Shown here: piece after piece, positions 25,413 to 37,575 of the stretch
Numbering within the stretch: position 1 is the stretch's first letter
How the letters are laid out: every line of letters begins with the position of its first letter
Assembly (NCBI GenBank): GCA_020631105.1
Contig: JAHDHW010000008.1
Span: forward strand, 2,503-66,502
Direction: 5' to 3'
DNA length: 64,000 nucleotides
From: Saprospiraceae bacterium
Lineage (GTDB): Bacteria; Bacteroidota; Bacteroidia; Chitinophagales; Saprospiraceae
Translations under genes and position numbers: made by a program
The notes under the pieces: generated by a model
Seen by the model: the letters and a program-made list of their open reading frames with translations, nothing else
Databases searched by the model: none
What the model was told of the DNA's origin: nothing

Positions 25413-27449
25413 ATGACTTTCAAGGTAACCTTACTCAGCCTATGTCTATGCCTCGTTCACTCCCCTATTTTTGCACAAAGTAGTAATTGGAAAAAAAACC
25501 TTAAAACTGCTAATCAACTTTATTCCAAAGGAAAATTTGCTGAAGCCGCAGACTTTTATGTAGAAGTCTATAAACAAAATGGCAAAAGCGACAATTATCT
25601 GGCAAAAGCAGCGCAATGCTACGAAAAAGCCAGAAATTACAATCAGTCTGCTAAATTCTATGAGCAGCTTGTCTCCAATAGTCAGTATCCACTTGCCGGT
25701 CTTAAATATGCACAAGCTTTAAAACAAAGTGGAAACTATCTTGATGCAATTCCTGCATTCAAGCATTTCCTGGTTAATTACCAAGGCACAGACTCTAAAA
25801 ACTTCGTCAAACTAGTCAAGAATGAAGTCGAAGGCTGTGAAATGGCATTATCAAATAAAAAGGTAAGCCCTTCGGCATTAGAGGTTCAACATTTAAGTTC
25901 GAACATCAACACCATGAATAATGAATATGCGCCACTACCTTTTAATGATGCGGTGCTTTATTTTTCTTCTGAGGTAGATAAGTATTCGAAAATATACCGC
26001 TCTCAGTATCATAGTGGTGAATGGACAAAGGCAGTTTTGCCGACCTTTCCCGAGTTTGAAACGATGCATGTCGGACATGGTACGTTCACTCCTGACAATA
26101 AGCGTTTCTATTTTACAGTCTGTCATGGTGAGACCTTCGATGTTGTTGAGGCTCCATGTGATATCCATGTAACAGTCCTTAATGAAGGAGCATGGTCAAA
26201 GCCAAAAAAATTAAGAGATTATGTAAAACTTGAAGGTAGTACTGCGACGCAACCATTTGTTATTCACGATGGTGAAACAGAGGTATTGTATTTTTCTAGT
26301 GATCGAAAAGGTGGTCAAGGCGGAATGGATATTTGGTATATGACCAGACACATCGATAGCCCTGAATATGATTTTACACTTCCTAGAAACGCTGGTAAAA
26401 AAATCAACACCCCTGGTGATGAAATAAGCCCTTTCTACGAAACAGAAAGTTCTACTTTATACTTCAGTTCAAACGGACACGCTAGCCTTGGAGGTTTCGA
26501 TATTTTTCAAGCTGGAGGAAGTATGGATAAGTTTTCAAAACCAGTTAACCTTAATCAACCTCTTAATTCATCGGCAGATGATTATTACTACATAAAAAAT
26601 ACTTCTTTAAACGGTGGTTTCTTTGTGTCCAATCGAAAGTCCGGCAATGAAAAAGTCACCACCGATCATGATGATATTTTCTCTTTCTCCACACCAGAAG
26701 AAAGATTGATGGTGGAAGGCAATGTATATGACAAGAGTAATAATTCGATTGTTACAGATGTTCAAATTTTACTTTACGAACTAGTTGGTAATGGGCAGAA
26801 GAAAAGGTTACTACAATCCATTATTGCTAATAATGGTACTTATCAATTTGTCTTAATGCCAGAGCGTCAATTTCAAATCGAGGCAATCAAAGAAGGGTTT
26901 GAAACTGCAGGTTTCAACTTTGATACTTTTGAAGCCGACGTTGACAAGGATTATGGCCGTTCAATTTATTTACAATCTGACGCTAGTGATTTTGCTATGA
27001 GCAAGCCCGATGCATTTAGTGAGCGTACTTCAACTGCAAGCATCGATAAGGTTATCAATAGTAAGCCGGAAGTAAAAGAAGATAATCTATTCGAAACCCC
27101 TCGTCGTAAATCAGAAACACCTAAAGCTACTGCCAGTACAGGAACTTATATTAATAGTTACTATAATGGTATGGAGGTATTGACTACTGCTCCAAAGCTT
27201 GATGGTGTATATTATAAAGTTCAAATTTCTACAGCTACTACATTTGATGAGTACAATAGAATGTTTGATAATATACGCGACTTAGGAAATTTACAAACGG
27301 AATCCATCAGTGCAAAAAACTGGACCAGGATATTATTAGCAGAGTACTATTCTTTGAGTGATGCACGGCAAGTGATGGATGACTCAAGAGCCAATGGATT
27401 TCCACAAGCTTTCGTAGTTAAATATCGTAATGGAAAGCGATTAAACTAA
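25413..27449 (+). CDS. PorE-like envelope protein: TPR, PD40 propeller, SPOR domain
   Basis: A 678-residue exported protein (signal peptide about 1-22, HSPIFAQ). TPR-like helices fill about 30-140. WD40-like PD40 blades follow at about 170-420 (AVLYFSSEVDK, VLYFSSDRKGGQGGMDIW, TLYFSSNGHASLGGFDIFQ). A carboxypeptidase-regulatory-like beta domain lies at about 435-520. The last 80 residues (GVYYKVQISTATTFDEYN ... QAFVVKYRNGKRLN) look like a SPOR domain, which binds denuded peptidoglycan glycan strands. The order matches the T9SS protein PorE except that PorE ends in an OmpA-like peptidoglycan-binding domain. There is no lipobox. The role in secretion is inferred. Confidence 0.7.
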   Translation: MTFKVTLLSLCLCLVHSPIFAQSSNWKKNLKTANQLYSKGKFAEAADFYVEVYKQNGKSDNYLAKAAQCYEKARNYNQSAKFYEQLVSNSQYPLAGLKYAQALKQSGNYLDAIPAFKHFLVNYQGTDSKNFVKLVKNEVEGCEMALSNKKVSPSALEVQHLSSNINTMNNEYAPLPFNDAVLYFSSEVDKYSKIYRSQYHSGEWTKAVLPTFPEFETMHVGHGTFTPDNKRFYFTVCHGETFDVVEAPCDIHVTVLNEGAWSKPKKLRDYVKLEGSTATQPFVIHDGETEVLYFSSDRKGGQGGMDIWYMTRHIDSPEYDFTLPRNAGKKINTPGDEISPFYETESSTLYFSSNGHASLGGFDIFQAGGSMDKFSKPVNLNQPLNSSADDYYYIKNTSLNGGFFVSNRKSGNEKVTTDHDDIFSFSTPEERLMVEGNVYDKSNNSIVTDVQILLYELVGNGQKKRLLQSIIANNGTYQFVLMPERQFQIEAIKEGFETAGFNFDTFEADVDKDYGRSIYLQSDASDFAMSKPDAFSERTSTASIDKVINSKPEVKEDNLFETPRRKSETPKATASTGTYINSYYNGMEVLTTAPKLDGVYYKVQISTATTFDEYNRMFDNIRDLGNLQTESISAKNWTRILLAEYYSLSDARQVMDDSRANGFPQAFVVKYRNGKRLN

Positions 27450-27477
27450 TTCCTCCCCATTGATCAGCGTACGTTTT

Positions 27478-27520
27478 ATACAAAAAGCGGTATCGAATAG
27501 TTCGGTACCGCTTTTTGTAT
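27478..27520 (+). terminator. Terminator of the PorE-like gene
   Basis: 15-bp arms ATACAAAAAGCGGTA / TACCGCTTTTTGTAT, with T-rich right arm, 28 bases after the stop. Confidence 0.88.
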
Positions 27521-27608
27521 AAGAAGGATTAGCGAATAAAAATGCAGAACTTCAGCGATAAGTTTGCCTGAATATTTAACTTAGTGCTTATTATAGAGTT
27601 CATACATA

Positions 27609-28187
27609 ATGGCCATAGAAAACAGATTTCTTGATTCGATTGCTCGCTCCTTTAGTTTGGAGTTGCCCGTATTAGATACGATGGATGAATATCTGGACTT
27701 GATCATTCCTCTGATCAGGCCATGGAGTGAGGACTTGTATGAAGAAGAATACTTCCTGGAAACCAGATGGCTTGAAGTCAGGGACGATGACAATTTTCAT
27801 GAGTTAGTCTTGCATATTTTTAGAGAAGAAAGTGAATACCTCAATTCAATTGACGGAAATATCCATAAAGGGAAATGGCGTACACTTGAGAAATCCAATA
27901 CTCTGATTATTGAGCAAACTGCAGGAAACACTATTGTTAAAAGTGAATTATACGACCTTGCTTTTCTGAATGGCAATTTCTTTATTTTGCGAAAACATGG
28001 AGATCAACAGCGCAAAGGCTTCAAAAAATATTTTGTAATGGGTAGAGAAGGGTATATCCGTGACCTCGAATGGCGCGACGTAATGGAAGCAATGTTCAAC
28101 CAATACCGTAACAATCGCCGCTGGATTTTCTTTGTAGTTGCTTTTGTTGCTCTGGTTGCTATTTTTATTTTCTTTTCTGTATTCTAG
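27609..28187 (+). CDS. Tail-anchored protein of unknown function
   Basis: A 192-residue protein I cannot assign to a named family. The N-terminal two-thirds are soluble and acidic (SEDLYEEEYFLETRWLEVRDDDNFHE), with a middle strand-rich part (GKWRTLEKSNTLIIEQT, LYDLAFLNGNFFILRKHG) that could be a small beta-barrel or lipocalin-like fold. Residues about 172-192 (WIFFVVAFVALVAIFIFFSVF) form one C-terminal membrane helix preceded by arginines (NNRR). That predicts a cytoplasmic domain anchored in the inner membrane. It converges on a histidine kinase gene, leaving only 14 bases between stops. Confidence 0.55.
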   Translation: MAIENRFLDSIARSFSLELPVLDTMDEYLDLIIPLIRPWSEDLYEEEYFLETRWLEVRDDDNFHELVLHIFREESEYLNSIDGNIHKGKWRTLEKSNTLIIEQTAGNTIVKSELYDLAFLNGNFFILRKHGDQQRKGFKKYFVMGREGYIRDLEWRDVMEAMFNQYRNNRRWIFFVVAFVALVAIFIFFSVF

Positions 28188-28201
28188 CTAGACTTGCACC
28201 T

Positions 28202-29836
28202 CTAATTGAATTGCTCTTTAGGGATCGTAAAGTAAAAAGTTGCACCTTTATTTTTTACGCCTTCGGCCCAAATTCGGCCTCCCTGCTTTTCAATTATTCT
28301 TTTACAAATCGCTAGACCAATACCCGTTCCTTTATAATGACTATTTCTACCATGCAGTCGCTGGAAGATACCAAAGATGCGTTCCTTTTCTTCCTCGCAA
28401 AAACCTTGGCCATTATCACTAATACTAAATAAAAAATCTGATTTTCGATCTTCTGCTTTAATAATAATGTTTGGTTTCCGGTTCTCGCAAGTGTACTTTA
28501 GTCCGTTCCCAATTAGATTTTGTAAAACTTGTCCAAAGAGTAATCTGTTGGTTCGAACTTCTGGCATTTCATAACATTCTATAGCGCCGTCTTTTTCTGA
28601 GATAGAGATCGTTAGGTTTTTTATTACATTGACAAGCACCTCTCTGGTGTCTACAATTTCTTTTTCATACTGTTTTGCAGTCCATTTTGTGTATTCGAGC
28701 ATATCTCTGATAAGATTACTCATCCTGTCTGCTCCATCAATGACAAAATCCATATCGATAGAAGCATTTTTGTCATCTATCTGCTTGATATAACGCCTTT
28801 TGATCAAGCCAGTATAACTCCTGATCATACGTAGTGGTTCCTGTAAATCGTGAGAGATCACGTAAGAAAATTCCTCAAGTGCTTTGTTATGCATTTCAAG
28901 TTTTTCTGCATACTCTTCCAATTTCTTTTTAGCTTTCATCTGAAAAGTAATATCCTCGATCATCGAAACAATATAGTATTCATTGCGAAGTTCCATCTTG
29001 AGGAGTGCCATTGTCATACGGACCCATAAGGTTTCTCCTTTCTTGGTGGACCATCGTTGTTCGAGCACATACTTCTTATGCTCACTTTCCATTACCTTGG
29101 CTAGTAGCGTATTCGTCTCAATATAGTCATCTTCGTGTACATACTCTTTAGGATTATGCTTTACAAAATATCGATTTTTATAGCCGGTCATTGCTTCCAG
29201 CACATGATTAACACGGATTGGATTTAACTGAAGATCACTAAGCATGATCCCTACGGGTGCTTTTTCGAATATCCCCCTGAAACGTTTTTCACTGTTTTCT
29301 AGTTGTTTCTTACTCTTTTCAATTCGATGATCAGCTTCCAGTTTACCATTAAATACCATAAATCCCATCGCAAGGATAAAGATGAGTACTAAGAAAAAAT
29401 ACTCTCGGCTAACGATTACTTCATCAGCAGTCATATAAAACCCCAGGTAGGTTACTAGCAGGAAAACTAAATACAGATTCAGCACCCATTTATTCTTAAT
29501 AAATGCACACAAGGCAAAACCTATTAAAATAGTAGAGGAAGTATCTATAGGCTGAAAGTGATTAAACGCGACCAGCGCAATACCATAAAAGTTATAGACG
29601 AAGAAATGTATATAGAGTAATTTCAATCCATTTTGCTGAACCCAATGGTTGGACCTGCTAAGTATAGCCAGGGCAAAGATAGATATAGCGATTAGAATTC
29701 TTGGGAGAGGGTAATCAACGGTACCTGTTTCAACGAAATAGTTCATAAGGGTAATCCCTATGAGCAATATCGAGCCTATAAATCCTACTCTCTGTAAATA
29801 GAGTTTTTCTACGTTTTCGGTTTTTCTCAAAGACAT
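28202..29836 (-). CDS. Membrane PAS sensor histidine kinase
   Basis: A 544-residue sensor. About five or six membrane helices occupy residues 15-170. A PAS domain follows (about 185-300: RFRGIFEKAPVGIMLSDLQLNPIRVNHVLEAMTGY), then a coiled linker. The dimerisation/phospho-acceptor helix is VISHDLQEPLRMIRSY. The ATPase domain has intact N (NLIGNGLKYT), G1 (SDNGQGF) and G2 (GTGIGLAI) boxes, so it should be active. No response regulator is adjacent. The stimulus may be membrane-associated; nothing in the sequence specifies it. Confidence 0.9.
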   Translation of the reverse strand: MSLRKTENVEKLYLQRVGFIGSILLIGITLMNYFVETGTVDYPLPRILIAISIFALAILSRSNHWVQQNGLKLLYIHFFVYNFYGIALVAFNHFQPIDTSSTILIGFALCAFIKNKWVLNLYLVFLLVTYLGFYMTADEVIVSREYFFLVLIFILAMGFMVFNGKLEADHRIEKSKKQLENSEKRFRGIFEKAPVGIMLSDLQLNPIRVNHVLEAMTGYKNRYFVKHNPKEYVHEDDYIETNTLLAKVMESEHKKYVLEQRWSTKKGETLWVRMTMALLKMELRNEYYIVSMIEDITFQMKAKKKLEEYAEKLEMHNKALEEFSYVISHDLQEPLRMIRSYTGLIKRRYIKQIDDKNASIDMDFVIDGADRMSNLIRDMLEYTKWTAKQYEKEIVDTREVLVNVIKNLTISISEKDGAIECYEMPEVRTNRLLFGQVLQNLIGNGLKYTCENRKPNIIIKAEDRKSDFLFSISDNGQGFCEEEKERIFGIFQRLHGRNSHYKGTGIGLAICKRIIEKQGGRIWAEGVKNKGATFYFTIPKEQFN

Positions 29837-29960
29837 CTTAAAAAGAGCTAAGTATATTAAATACTGGTGAATAAAATATTCGCTAGCATTAAAGGAGTAG
29901 TTATATTAGCTCGGGGAAGAGATTCTTTAAGTAAGGAAAAGGCATAATCTATGCCATAAA

Positions 29961-29992
29961 AAAACCAGCTACTGATAACAGTAGCTGGTTTT
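29961..29992 (-). terminator. Terminator of the carA-sucD operon
   Basis: Stem AAAACCAGCTACTG / CAGTAGCTGGTTTT with loop ATAA. A/T runs flank both sides. It lies 26 bases after the sucD stop on the minus strand. Confidence 0.88.
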
Positions 29993-30017
29993 TATAGAGA
30001 AGTTGATTATTAATTTA

Positions 30018-30893
30018 TTAAGCTTTCAGCGCTTCAATCATTGTTGAACCAATCTGAGCCGGAGAATTCACAACATGAATCCCACAGGCCGCCATAATCT
30101 TCATTTTTGCCTCTGCAGTATCATCTTTACCTCCGATGATTGCACCAGCATGTCCCATTGTTCGTCCTTTTGGTGCAGTTTGTCCGGCAATAAAGCCGAC
30201 AACAGGTTTTTTGTTACCAGTTGATTTAATGTATTCTGCAGCTTGAGCTTCGTAATTTCCGCCAATCTCTCCAATCATCACGATTCCTTCTGTCTCAGGA
30301 TCTTCCATCAGCATCTTAACTGCGTCTTTAGTCGGTGTTCCAACAATTGGATCTCCACCAATTCCTATAGCAGTAGAAATACCTAATCCTGCTTTCACGA
30401 TTTGATCCGAAGCTTCATAGGTAAGTGTTCCAGATTTTGAAACAATTCCAATTTTTCCTTTTTTGAATACAAAGCCAGGCATAATCCCAACTTTCGCTTC
30501 TTCTGGTGTGATAACACCAGGGCAGTTAGGTCCGACCAGAGTACAATCATAATCCTCTATATAGGCTTTCACTTTTACCATATCCTGAACGGGGATTCCT
30601 TCAGTAATACAAATAATCACTTTAATCCCTGCAGAAGCTGCTTCCATAATTGCATCAGCGGCAAATGGTGGTGGCACAAAAATGATTGAGGTATCTGCAT
30701 TTACTTTTTCTACCGCTTCGGCAACAGTATTAAACACTGGTTTCTCCAAATGTGTCATTCCTCCTTTACCTGGAGTTACACCTCCGACAACGTTAGTGCC
30801 GTAGTCAATCATCTGGCCAGCGTGGAAAGTTCCTTCTTTACCGGTAAAACCTTGAACTATTATGTTTGAATCTTTATTAACTAATACAGACAT
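30018..30893 (-). CDS. sucD: Succinyl-CoA synthetase alpha subunit
   Basis: TCA-cycle enzyme subunit that interconverts succinyl-CoA and succinate with NTP synthesis. The CoA-binding Rossmann start (VQGFTGKEGTFHAGQMIDYG), the GPNCPGVITP segment and the phosphohistidine loop (GRTMGHAGAIIGG) are all present, at the usual 291 residues. The beta subunit gene sucC is not in this window, so the two subunits are encoded apart. It is the last gene of carA-eno-divIC-sucD. Confidence 0.96.
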   Translation of the reverse strand: MSVLVNKDSNIIVQGFTGKEGTFHAGQMIDYGTNVVGGVTPGKGGMTHLEKPVFNTVAEAVEKVNADTSIIFVPPPFAADAIMEAASAGIKVIICITEGIPVQDMVKVKAYIEDYDCTLVGPNCPGVITPEEAKVGIMPGFVFKKGKIGIVSKSGTLTYEASDQIVKAGLGISTAIGIGGDPIVGTPTKDAVKMLMEDPETEGIVMIGEIGGNYEAQAAEYIKSTGNKKPVVGFIAGQTAPKGRTMGHAGAIIGGKDDTAEAKMKIMAACGIHVVNSPAQIGSTMIEALKA

Positions 30894-30914
30894 TCGTTTT
30901 TTTGATTTTATTGA

Positions 30915-31244
30915 TTATTGATCTTTATTTTCTTTTGGGTCTATCATGATAAATACGTCTTCATCGCTTTTTTGCAGATAGTATTTTTCACGAGCAAATT
31001 TTTCTTTATTTCCTTCAATATCCACTCTATCTTCGTGTGCTTCTTTAATTTTTGATTTGTAGTAAAGTTTATCTGCTTCAAGTTCGTTTTGAGTTTGCTC
31101 CAGATGAAACATCGTTAGCACATCATGCTTATCGAAAAAAACCATCCACGCAACAAAGAGTGTAGCTACCAAAAAATATTTATTCTTTAGTGGTGCTGGA
31201 ATTGCATTAGAAAGCGGCTTAAATGGATTATTTCGAACAGCCAT
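30915..31244 (-). CDS. FtsB/DivIC-family septum protein
   Basis: A 109-residue bitopic membrane protein. A short cytoplasmic N-terminus is followed by one membrane helix (about 25-41, YFLVATLFVAWMVFF) and a periplasmic coiled coil (LEQTQNELEADKLYYKSKIKE). EKFAREKYYLQKSDEDVFIM matches the end of DivIC/FtsB proteins, which link the early and late divisome with FtsL/FtsQ. Its position after eno is the usual one in Bacteroidota. Confidence 0.85.
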   Translation of the reverse strand: MAVRNNPFKPLSNAIPAPLKNKYFLVATLFVAWMVFFDKHDVLTMFHLEQTQNELEADKLYYKSKIKEAHEDRVDIEGNKEKFAREKYYLQKSDEDVFIMIDPKENKDQ

Positions 31245-31308
31245 ATTGAAAGATATTAACTTGAAGCTTTATGAACTATTTCATAAAACTTCAAGTTGAC
31301 CAAGTTAT

Positions 31309-33748
<2,440 letters not shown>

Positions 33749-33794
33749 TAATGAAGCTATTTTTCGTGATTAATAAAATCGTTTGAAGACCGCA

Positions 33795-33802
33795 CAAATA
33801 TA
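33795..33802 (-). promoter_or_regulatory. -7 promoter box of carA
   Basis: TATATTTG on the minus strand, 46 bases upstream of the carA ATG and downstream of the rplQ terminator. Confidence 0.55.
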
Positions 33803-33941
33803 GCACATAATTAATAATTAAAAGGCTGCACTCATAGCTAATTAAACAGGGCACTTAATTTTAGCAGTCCAATTTAGTTTTATTGGTAAGTCTTTAAATA
33901 CAACCCGCAGGTGTTTTTATTGTTTATGAAATACTTAAGTA

Positions 33942-33975
33942 TAAAAAAAGCGATACTAGAGAACCAGTATCGCTT
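33942..33975 (-). terminator. Terminator of the ribosomal protein operon (after rplQ)
   Basis: 10-bp stem AAGCGATACT / AGTATCGCTT. On the minus strand it ends in a run of T, 25 bases after the rplQ stop. Confidence 0.88.
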
Positions 33976-34000
33976 AATGAATATCTTAAAAATGCATTTG

Positions 34001-34492
34001 CTATTCTTCTTCTTCGTTAGTAGTATCCGCTACAACTGGTGGTGTAGCAGCAGCAGTCTCAACATTAGCCTTTCCACCACGACGCGTTCTTCTACGTTTG
34101 CTCTTAGAGCTATCTGTACTAGACAAAAGCACTTCGTTAAAATCAACAAGTTCGATCATTGCCATTTCAGCAGCATCGCTTTTACGGAATCCCGTTTTGA
34201 TAATACGAACATAACCTCCCGGACGATCTCCTACTTTAACAGAGATAGGTCCAAAAAGCTCCTTAATGGCATCTTTATTTTGAAGATATGAGAACACAAC
34301 TCGTCGAGAGTGAGTAGTATCTTTTTTTGATTTAGTAATCAAAGGTTCGATAAAAACTCGTAGCGCTTTAGCCTTTGCTAATGTCGTATTGATTCTTTTG
34401 TGTGTAACCAAAGCAATAGCAAGGTTCTTGAGCAATGCTTTACGATGTGGCGCCTTACGCCCGAGGTGGTTAAACTTTTTACCGTGTCTCAT
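34001..34492 (-). CDS. rplQ: 50S ribosomal protein L17
   Basis: [45 protein letters not shown] is the conserved L17 start. The 163-residue length includes a C-terminal extension rich in basic then acidic residues ([10 protein letters not shown] ... TNEEEE), which is longer than in E. coli and typical for the phylum. Last gene of the alpha cluster, followed by a terminator. Confidence 0.97.
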   Translation of the reverse strand: MRHGKKFNHLGRKAPHRKALLKNLAIALVTHKRINTTLAKAKALRVFIEPLITKSKKDTTHSRRVVFSYLQNKDAIKELFGPISVKVGDRPGGYVRIIKTGFRKSDAAEMAMIELVDFNEVLLSSTDSSKSKRRRTRRGGKANVETAAATPPVVADTTNEEEE

Positions 34493-34589
34493 TTCTTTTG
34501 TTTTTAATGATTAATGAACTTCGCAGCACTTTTCGGCAATGACTTATTCAGTAACTGCATTGATCAGAGGTATCCCCCTGGTATAATAA

Positions 34590-35588
34590 TTATTCTTCGT
34601 CAAGTTTATACTTAGATAAATCCATTCCGAAGGTTAATCCTTTTTCCTGAAGTAATTCTTCGATCTCAACAAGAGACTTTTTACCAAAGTTTCTGAACTT
34701 TAATAACTCGTGAGTATCGTACTTCACCATTTCAGCAAGTGTATTAATTTTTGCTGCTTTCAAACAGTTATAAGCCCGAACAGAAAGATCGAGATCTTCT
34801 AAAGACGTTTTCAACAACTTACGCATGTGTAAGATGTGCTCATCAACAATATTATCTTCTCGTCCTGCAGCATCTTCGAAAGTAATATTCTCATCAGTGA
34901 TCAACATCAAGTGTTGGATCAAAATTCGAGAAGCTTCTTTCACTGCCTCTTCCGGGTGTATAGTTCCGTCTGTCTTAATTTCGATAGTCAATTTCTCATA
35001 ATCGGTACGTTGGCCTACACGAGTGTTTGATACCTTATAAGAGACGTTTTTAATTGGTGTATAAATCGCATCGATAGGAATTACTCCAATTGGTGCATCT
35101 TTAGGCAGATTTTCATCTGCAGGAACATAACCACGGCCTTTGGTAATTGTCAACTCCATTTCAAGGTTAACAAAAGGCTCCATATTACAGATCAAAAGAT
35201 CTGGGTTCATCACTTTGAACACATTGGTGTGCTCTTCTATATCTCCTGCTCTGAACTCTTCTTTACCACTGATAGTTAAGTAAATTTTTTCGGTTGATAC
35301 ATCTTCATCAGAGATCAATTGCTTCAGTCTTACCTGTTTAAGGTTAAGAATGATATCTACCACATCTTCAACAACCCCTTTGATCGTAGAAAACTCATGC
35401 TCAACTCCTGCGATACGAACCGCAGAGATCGCAAAACCTTCTAAGGAAGAAAGTAATACCCGTCGTAGAGAATTACCTACAGTTTGTCCGAATCCCGGCT
35501 CCAAAGGTTTGAATTCGAAGGTTCCTTCGAAATCCGTTGCTTTTTGAAGAATAATTTTATCGGGTTTCTGAAAATTTAAAATGTTCAT
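34590..35588 (-). CDS. rpoA: RNA polymerase alpha subunit
   Basis: Scaffold for RNA polymerase assembly. The N-terminal domain contains [23 protein letters not shown]. The C-terminal helix-hairpin-helix domain (about 255-325) has [46 protein letters not shown], which contacts UP elements and activators. At 332 residues it is standard. Lies between rpsD and rplQ. Confidence 0.98.
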   Translation of the reverse strand: MNILNFQKPDKIILQKATDFEGTFEFKPLEPGFGQTVGNSLRRVLLSSLEGFAISAVRIAGVEHEFSTIKGVVEDVVDIILNLKQVRLKQLISDEDVSTEKIYLTISGKEEFRAGDIEEHTNVFKVMNPDLLICNMEPFVNLEMELTITKGRGYVPADENLPKDAPIGVIPIDAIYTPIKNVSYKVSNTRVGQRTDYEKLTIEIKTDGTIHPEEAVKEASRILIQHLMLITDENITFEDAAGREDNIVDEHILHMRKLLKTSLEDLDLSVRAYNCLKAAKINTLAEMVKYDTHELLKFRNFGKKSLVEIEELLQEKGLTFGMDLSKYKLDEE

Positions 35589-35691
35589 ATATAAGAGTTA
35601 TTCTTTAGAGGGAAAAAATAGCAGAATAGATATGCTTAAAATCACTTAAAATCTGAATGATACCATCCAGATTTTAAGTAATATTATTTCG

Positions 35692-36303
35692 TTATTTAGA
35701 GTACAATTCAACGATCAATTGCTCATTGATTGGCTCAGGAATTGCTTCGCGTTCTGGGTAGTCTAAAAAGACACCTTCCATTTTGTCAGGATTCCACTCA
35801 AGCCATCCAAATTTGCGTACATCAGATTTACCTTTTACGGATTCTGAAATTATAGCCATGCCTCTAGATTTCCCTCTAACGCTCACCACATCTCCAGCAC
35901 GTAATTGAGCAGAAGGAATATTGGTAACTATACCATTAACCATGATGTGTTTGTGAGAAACTAACTGGCGAGCAGCAGGACGAGAAGGAGCTAAACCTAA
36001 TCGGTATACTGTATTGTCTAATCTTGCTTCAAGAAACTGAAGAAGAACAGTACCAGTAACCCCCTTCTTAGCACTTGCAGATTCGAATAAGTTTCTAAAC
36101 TGACGCTCTAATACACCATAAGTATATTTAGCTTTTTGTTTTTCCTTAAGCTGGTTAGCATAGTCAGATTTTTGCTTTCTTCTACGACTATTACCATGTT
36201 GCCCCGGAGGGTATTTTTTCTTTTCGAAAGCTTTATCAAAACCAAAAATTGGTTCTCCAAATGCTCTAGCTTTTTTAGTCTTAGGACCAGTATATCTAGC
36301 CAT
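35692..36303 (-). CDS. rpsD: 30S ribosomal protein S4
   Basis: Primary 16S rRNA binder. [21 protein letters not shown] and an S4 RNA-binding domain ([31 protein letters not shown]) are visible. At 203 residues it has the usual length. No cysteine zinc knuckle is present at the N-terminus, so this is the zinc-free form. Confidence 0.97.
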   Translation of the reverse strand: MARYTGPKTKKARAFGEPIFGFDKAFEKKKYPPGQHGNSRRRKQKSDYANQLKEKQKAKYTYGVLERQFRNLFESASAKKGVTGTVLLQFLEARLDNTVYRLGLAPSRPAARQLVSHKHIMVNGIVTNIPSAQLRAGDVVSVRGKSRGMAIISESVKGKSDVRKFGWLEWNPDKMEGVFLDYPEREAIPEPINEQLIVELYSK

Positions 36304-36333
36304 TGTATCTTAACTCTTGAATTAGGTTAAAAA

Positions 36334-36714
36334 TTAAACTCTTCTTTTCTTAGGTGGACGGCAACCATTATGAGGTACTGGCGTAACGTCTTTAATTCTA
36401 GACACTTTAATACCAGCTCCGTCAATTGCGCGGATAGCAGCTTCTCTTCCTGAACCAGGACCTTTAACATATACCTCTGCTGTTCGCATTCCAGCTTCGT
36501 AAGCTACTCTCGCAGCATCACTTGCAGCAACTTGCGCAGCATATGGTGTATTTTTCTTAGATCCACGGAATCCAGCTTTACCAGCAGATGCCCAAGAAAT
36601 CACATCTCCTTTTTTATTACAGATAGAGATAATGATATTATTGAAGCTGGCTTTTACGTAAGCTAAACCTTCTGGTTCTACTCTTACTTTTCTTTTTTTT
36701 CTGGTCTTTGCCAT
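36334..36714 (-). CDS. rpsK: 30S ribosomal protein S11
   Basis: The 126-residue protein has the signature block [46 protein letters not shown] and a basic N-terminus ([10 protein letters not shown]). It lies between rpsM and rpsD in the alpha cluster. Confidence 0.97.
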   Translation of the reverse strand: MAKTRKKRKVRVEPEGLAYVKASFNNIIISICNKKGDVISWASAGKAGFRGSKKNTPYAAQVAASDAARVAYEAGMRTAEVYVKGPGSGREAAIRAIDGAGIKVSRIKDVTPVPHNGCRPPKKRRV

Positions 36715-36747
36715 CTTATGATTGCTTATATCGTAATGATAATATTA

Positions 36748-37125
36748 TTATTTAGTTACTTTCTTTTTGTTAGCGACCGTCTTACGCTTACCTTTTCTGG
36801 TACGAGCATTGGTTTGTGTGCGTTGTCCACGAAGCGGTAATCCTTTACGGTGACGAATACCTCGGTAACAACCGATATCCATCAAACGCTTGATGTTAGT
36901 CTGAACTTCAGACCGAAGTTGACCTTCAACTTTAAGCTCATCCTGAATCATCTGAGATACCACACGGACATTCTCATCATTCCATTCTGAAACTTTGGTT
37001 TCATGACTGATACCAGCCCGGTCAAGAATCACACCTGCTAGTGATCTTCCTATCCCGAAGATATAGGTCAAACTAATAATTCCTCTTTTATTTCTAGGTA
37101 AGTCTACCCCTGCAATACGAGCCAT
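36748..37125 (-). CDS. rpsM: 30S ribosomal protein S13
   Basis: [26 protein letters not shown] and the basic C-terminal tail [34 protein letters not shown] identify S13 (125 residues), which contacts tRNA and forms the head bridge to the 50S subunit. Immediately downstream of rpmJ. Confidence 0.97.
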   Translation of the reverse strand: MARIAGVDLPRNKRGIISLTYIFGIGRSLAGVILDRAGISHETKVSEWNDENVRVVSQMIQDELKVEGQLRSEVQTNIKRLMDIGCYRGIRHRKGLPLRGQRTQTNARTRKGKRKTVANKKKVTK

Positions 37126-37158
37126 ATGAAATATTTTTAAGCGGCTTTAATAATTAAA

Positions 37159-37275
37159 TTACCCTTGACGCTGTTTGAAGCGAGGATTTTTTTTATTAAT
37201 TACGTACAATTTTCCTTTTCGTCGAACGATTTTGCAATCTGCAGATCGTTTTTTGATTGATGCTCTAACTTTCAT
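37159..37275 (-). CDS. rpmJ: 50S ribosomal protein L36 (zinc-free form)
   Basis: Found by translating the infA-rpsM gap; too short for the ORF track. The 38-residue product starts [19 protein letters not shown] and ends NPRFKQRQG, the full L36 pattern. Only one of the four zinc ligands (the cysteine in ADCK) remains, so it is the non-zinc (C-minus) version. Confidence 0.96.
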   Translation of the reverse strand: MKVRASIKKRSADCKIVRRKGKLYVINKKNPRFKQRQG

Positions 37276-37293
37276 CTCAGAGTATTTACTGTG

Positions 37294-37512
37294 TTATTTA
37301 TAACGATACGTTATGCGTCCTCTACTTAAATCATATGGCGACATCTCTACTGCTACTTTATCTCCAGGTAAAATTCGAATATAGTTCATTCTCATTTTTC
37401 CAGAAATAGTAGCTACAATCTCGTGGTCATTTTCAAGGCGCACTCTGAACATTGCGTTCGATAATGCCTCTTCAATAACCCCGTCTTGCTTAATTAAGTC
37501 CTGTTTTGCCAT
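37294..37512 (-). CDS. infA: Translation initiation factor IF-1
   Basis: 72-residue OB-fold protein: [30 protein letters not shown], then [35 protein letters not shown]. Blocks the ribosomal A site during initiation. It has its own well-formed promoter in the map-infA gap. Confidence 0.97.
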   Translation of the reverse strand: MAKQDLIKQDGVIEEALSNAMFRVRLENDHEIVATISGKMRMNYIRILPGDKVAVEMSPYDLSRGRITYRYK

Positions 37513-37530
37513 AGTTCAAATTTCGGTGTG

Positions 37531-37562
37531 CAAAGATACAAAAAAATAAGCGACTTTTTCAA
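37531..37562 (-). promoter_or_regulatory. infA promoter (TTG-N21-TATCTTTG)
   Basis: Minus-strand -7 TATCTTTG (37531-37538) and -33 TTG (37560-37562) with about 21-base spacing. The predicted start site is only about 12 bases before the infA ATG. It would drive infA-rpmJ-rpsM-rpsK-rpsD-rpoA-rplQ independently of the upstream operon. Confidence 0.65.
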
Positions 37563-37575
37563 TAATATTGAAATT

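Noticed and set aside
33911-34291. 126-codon plus-strand ORF over rplQ
   Set aside because: Antisense to conserved ribosomal protein L17 and its terminator.
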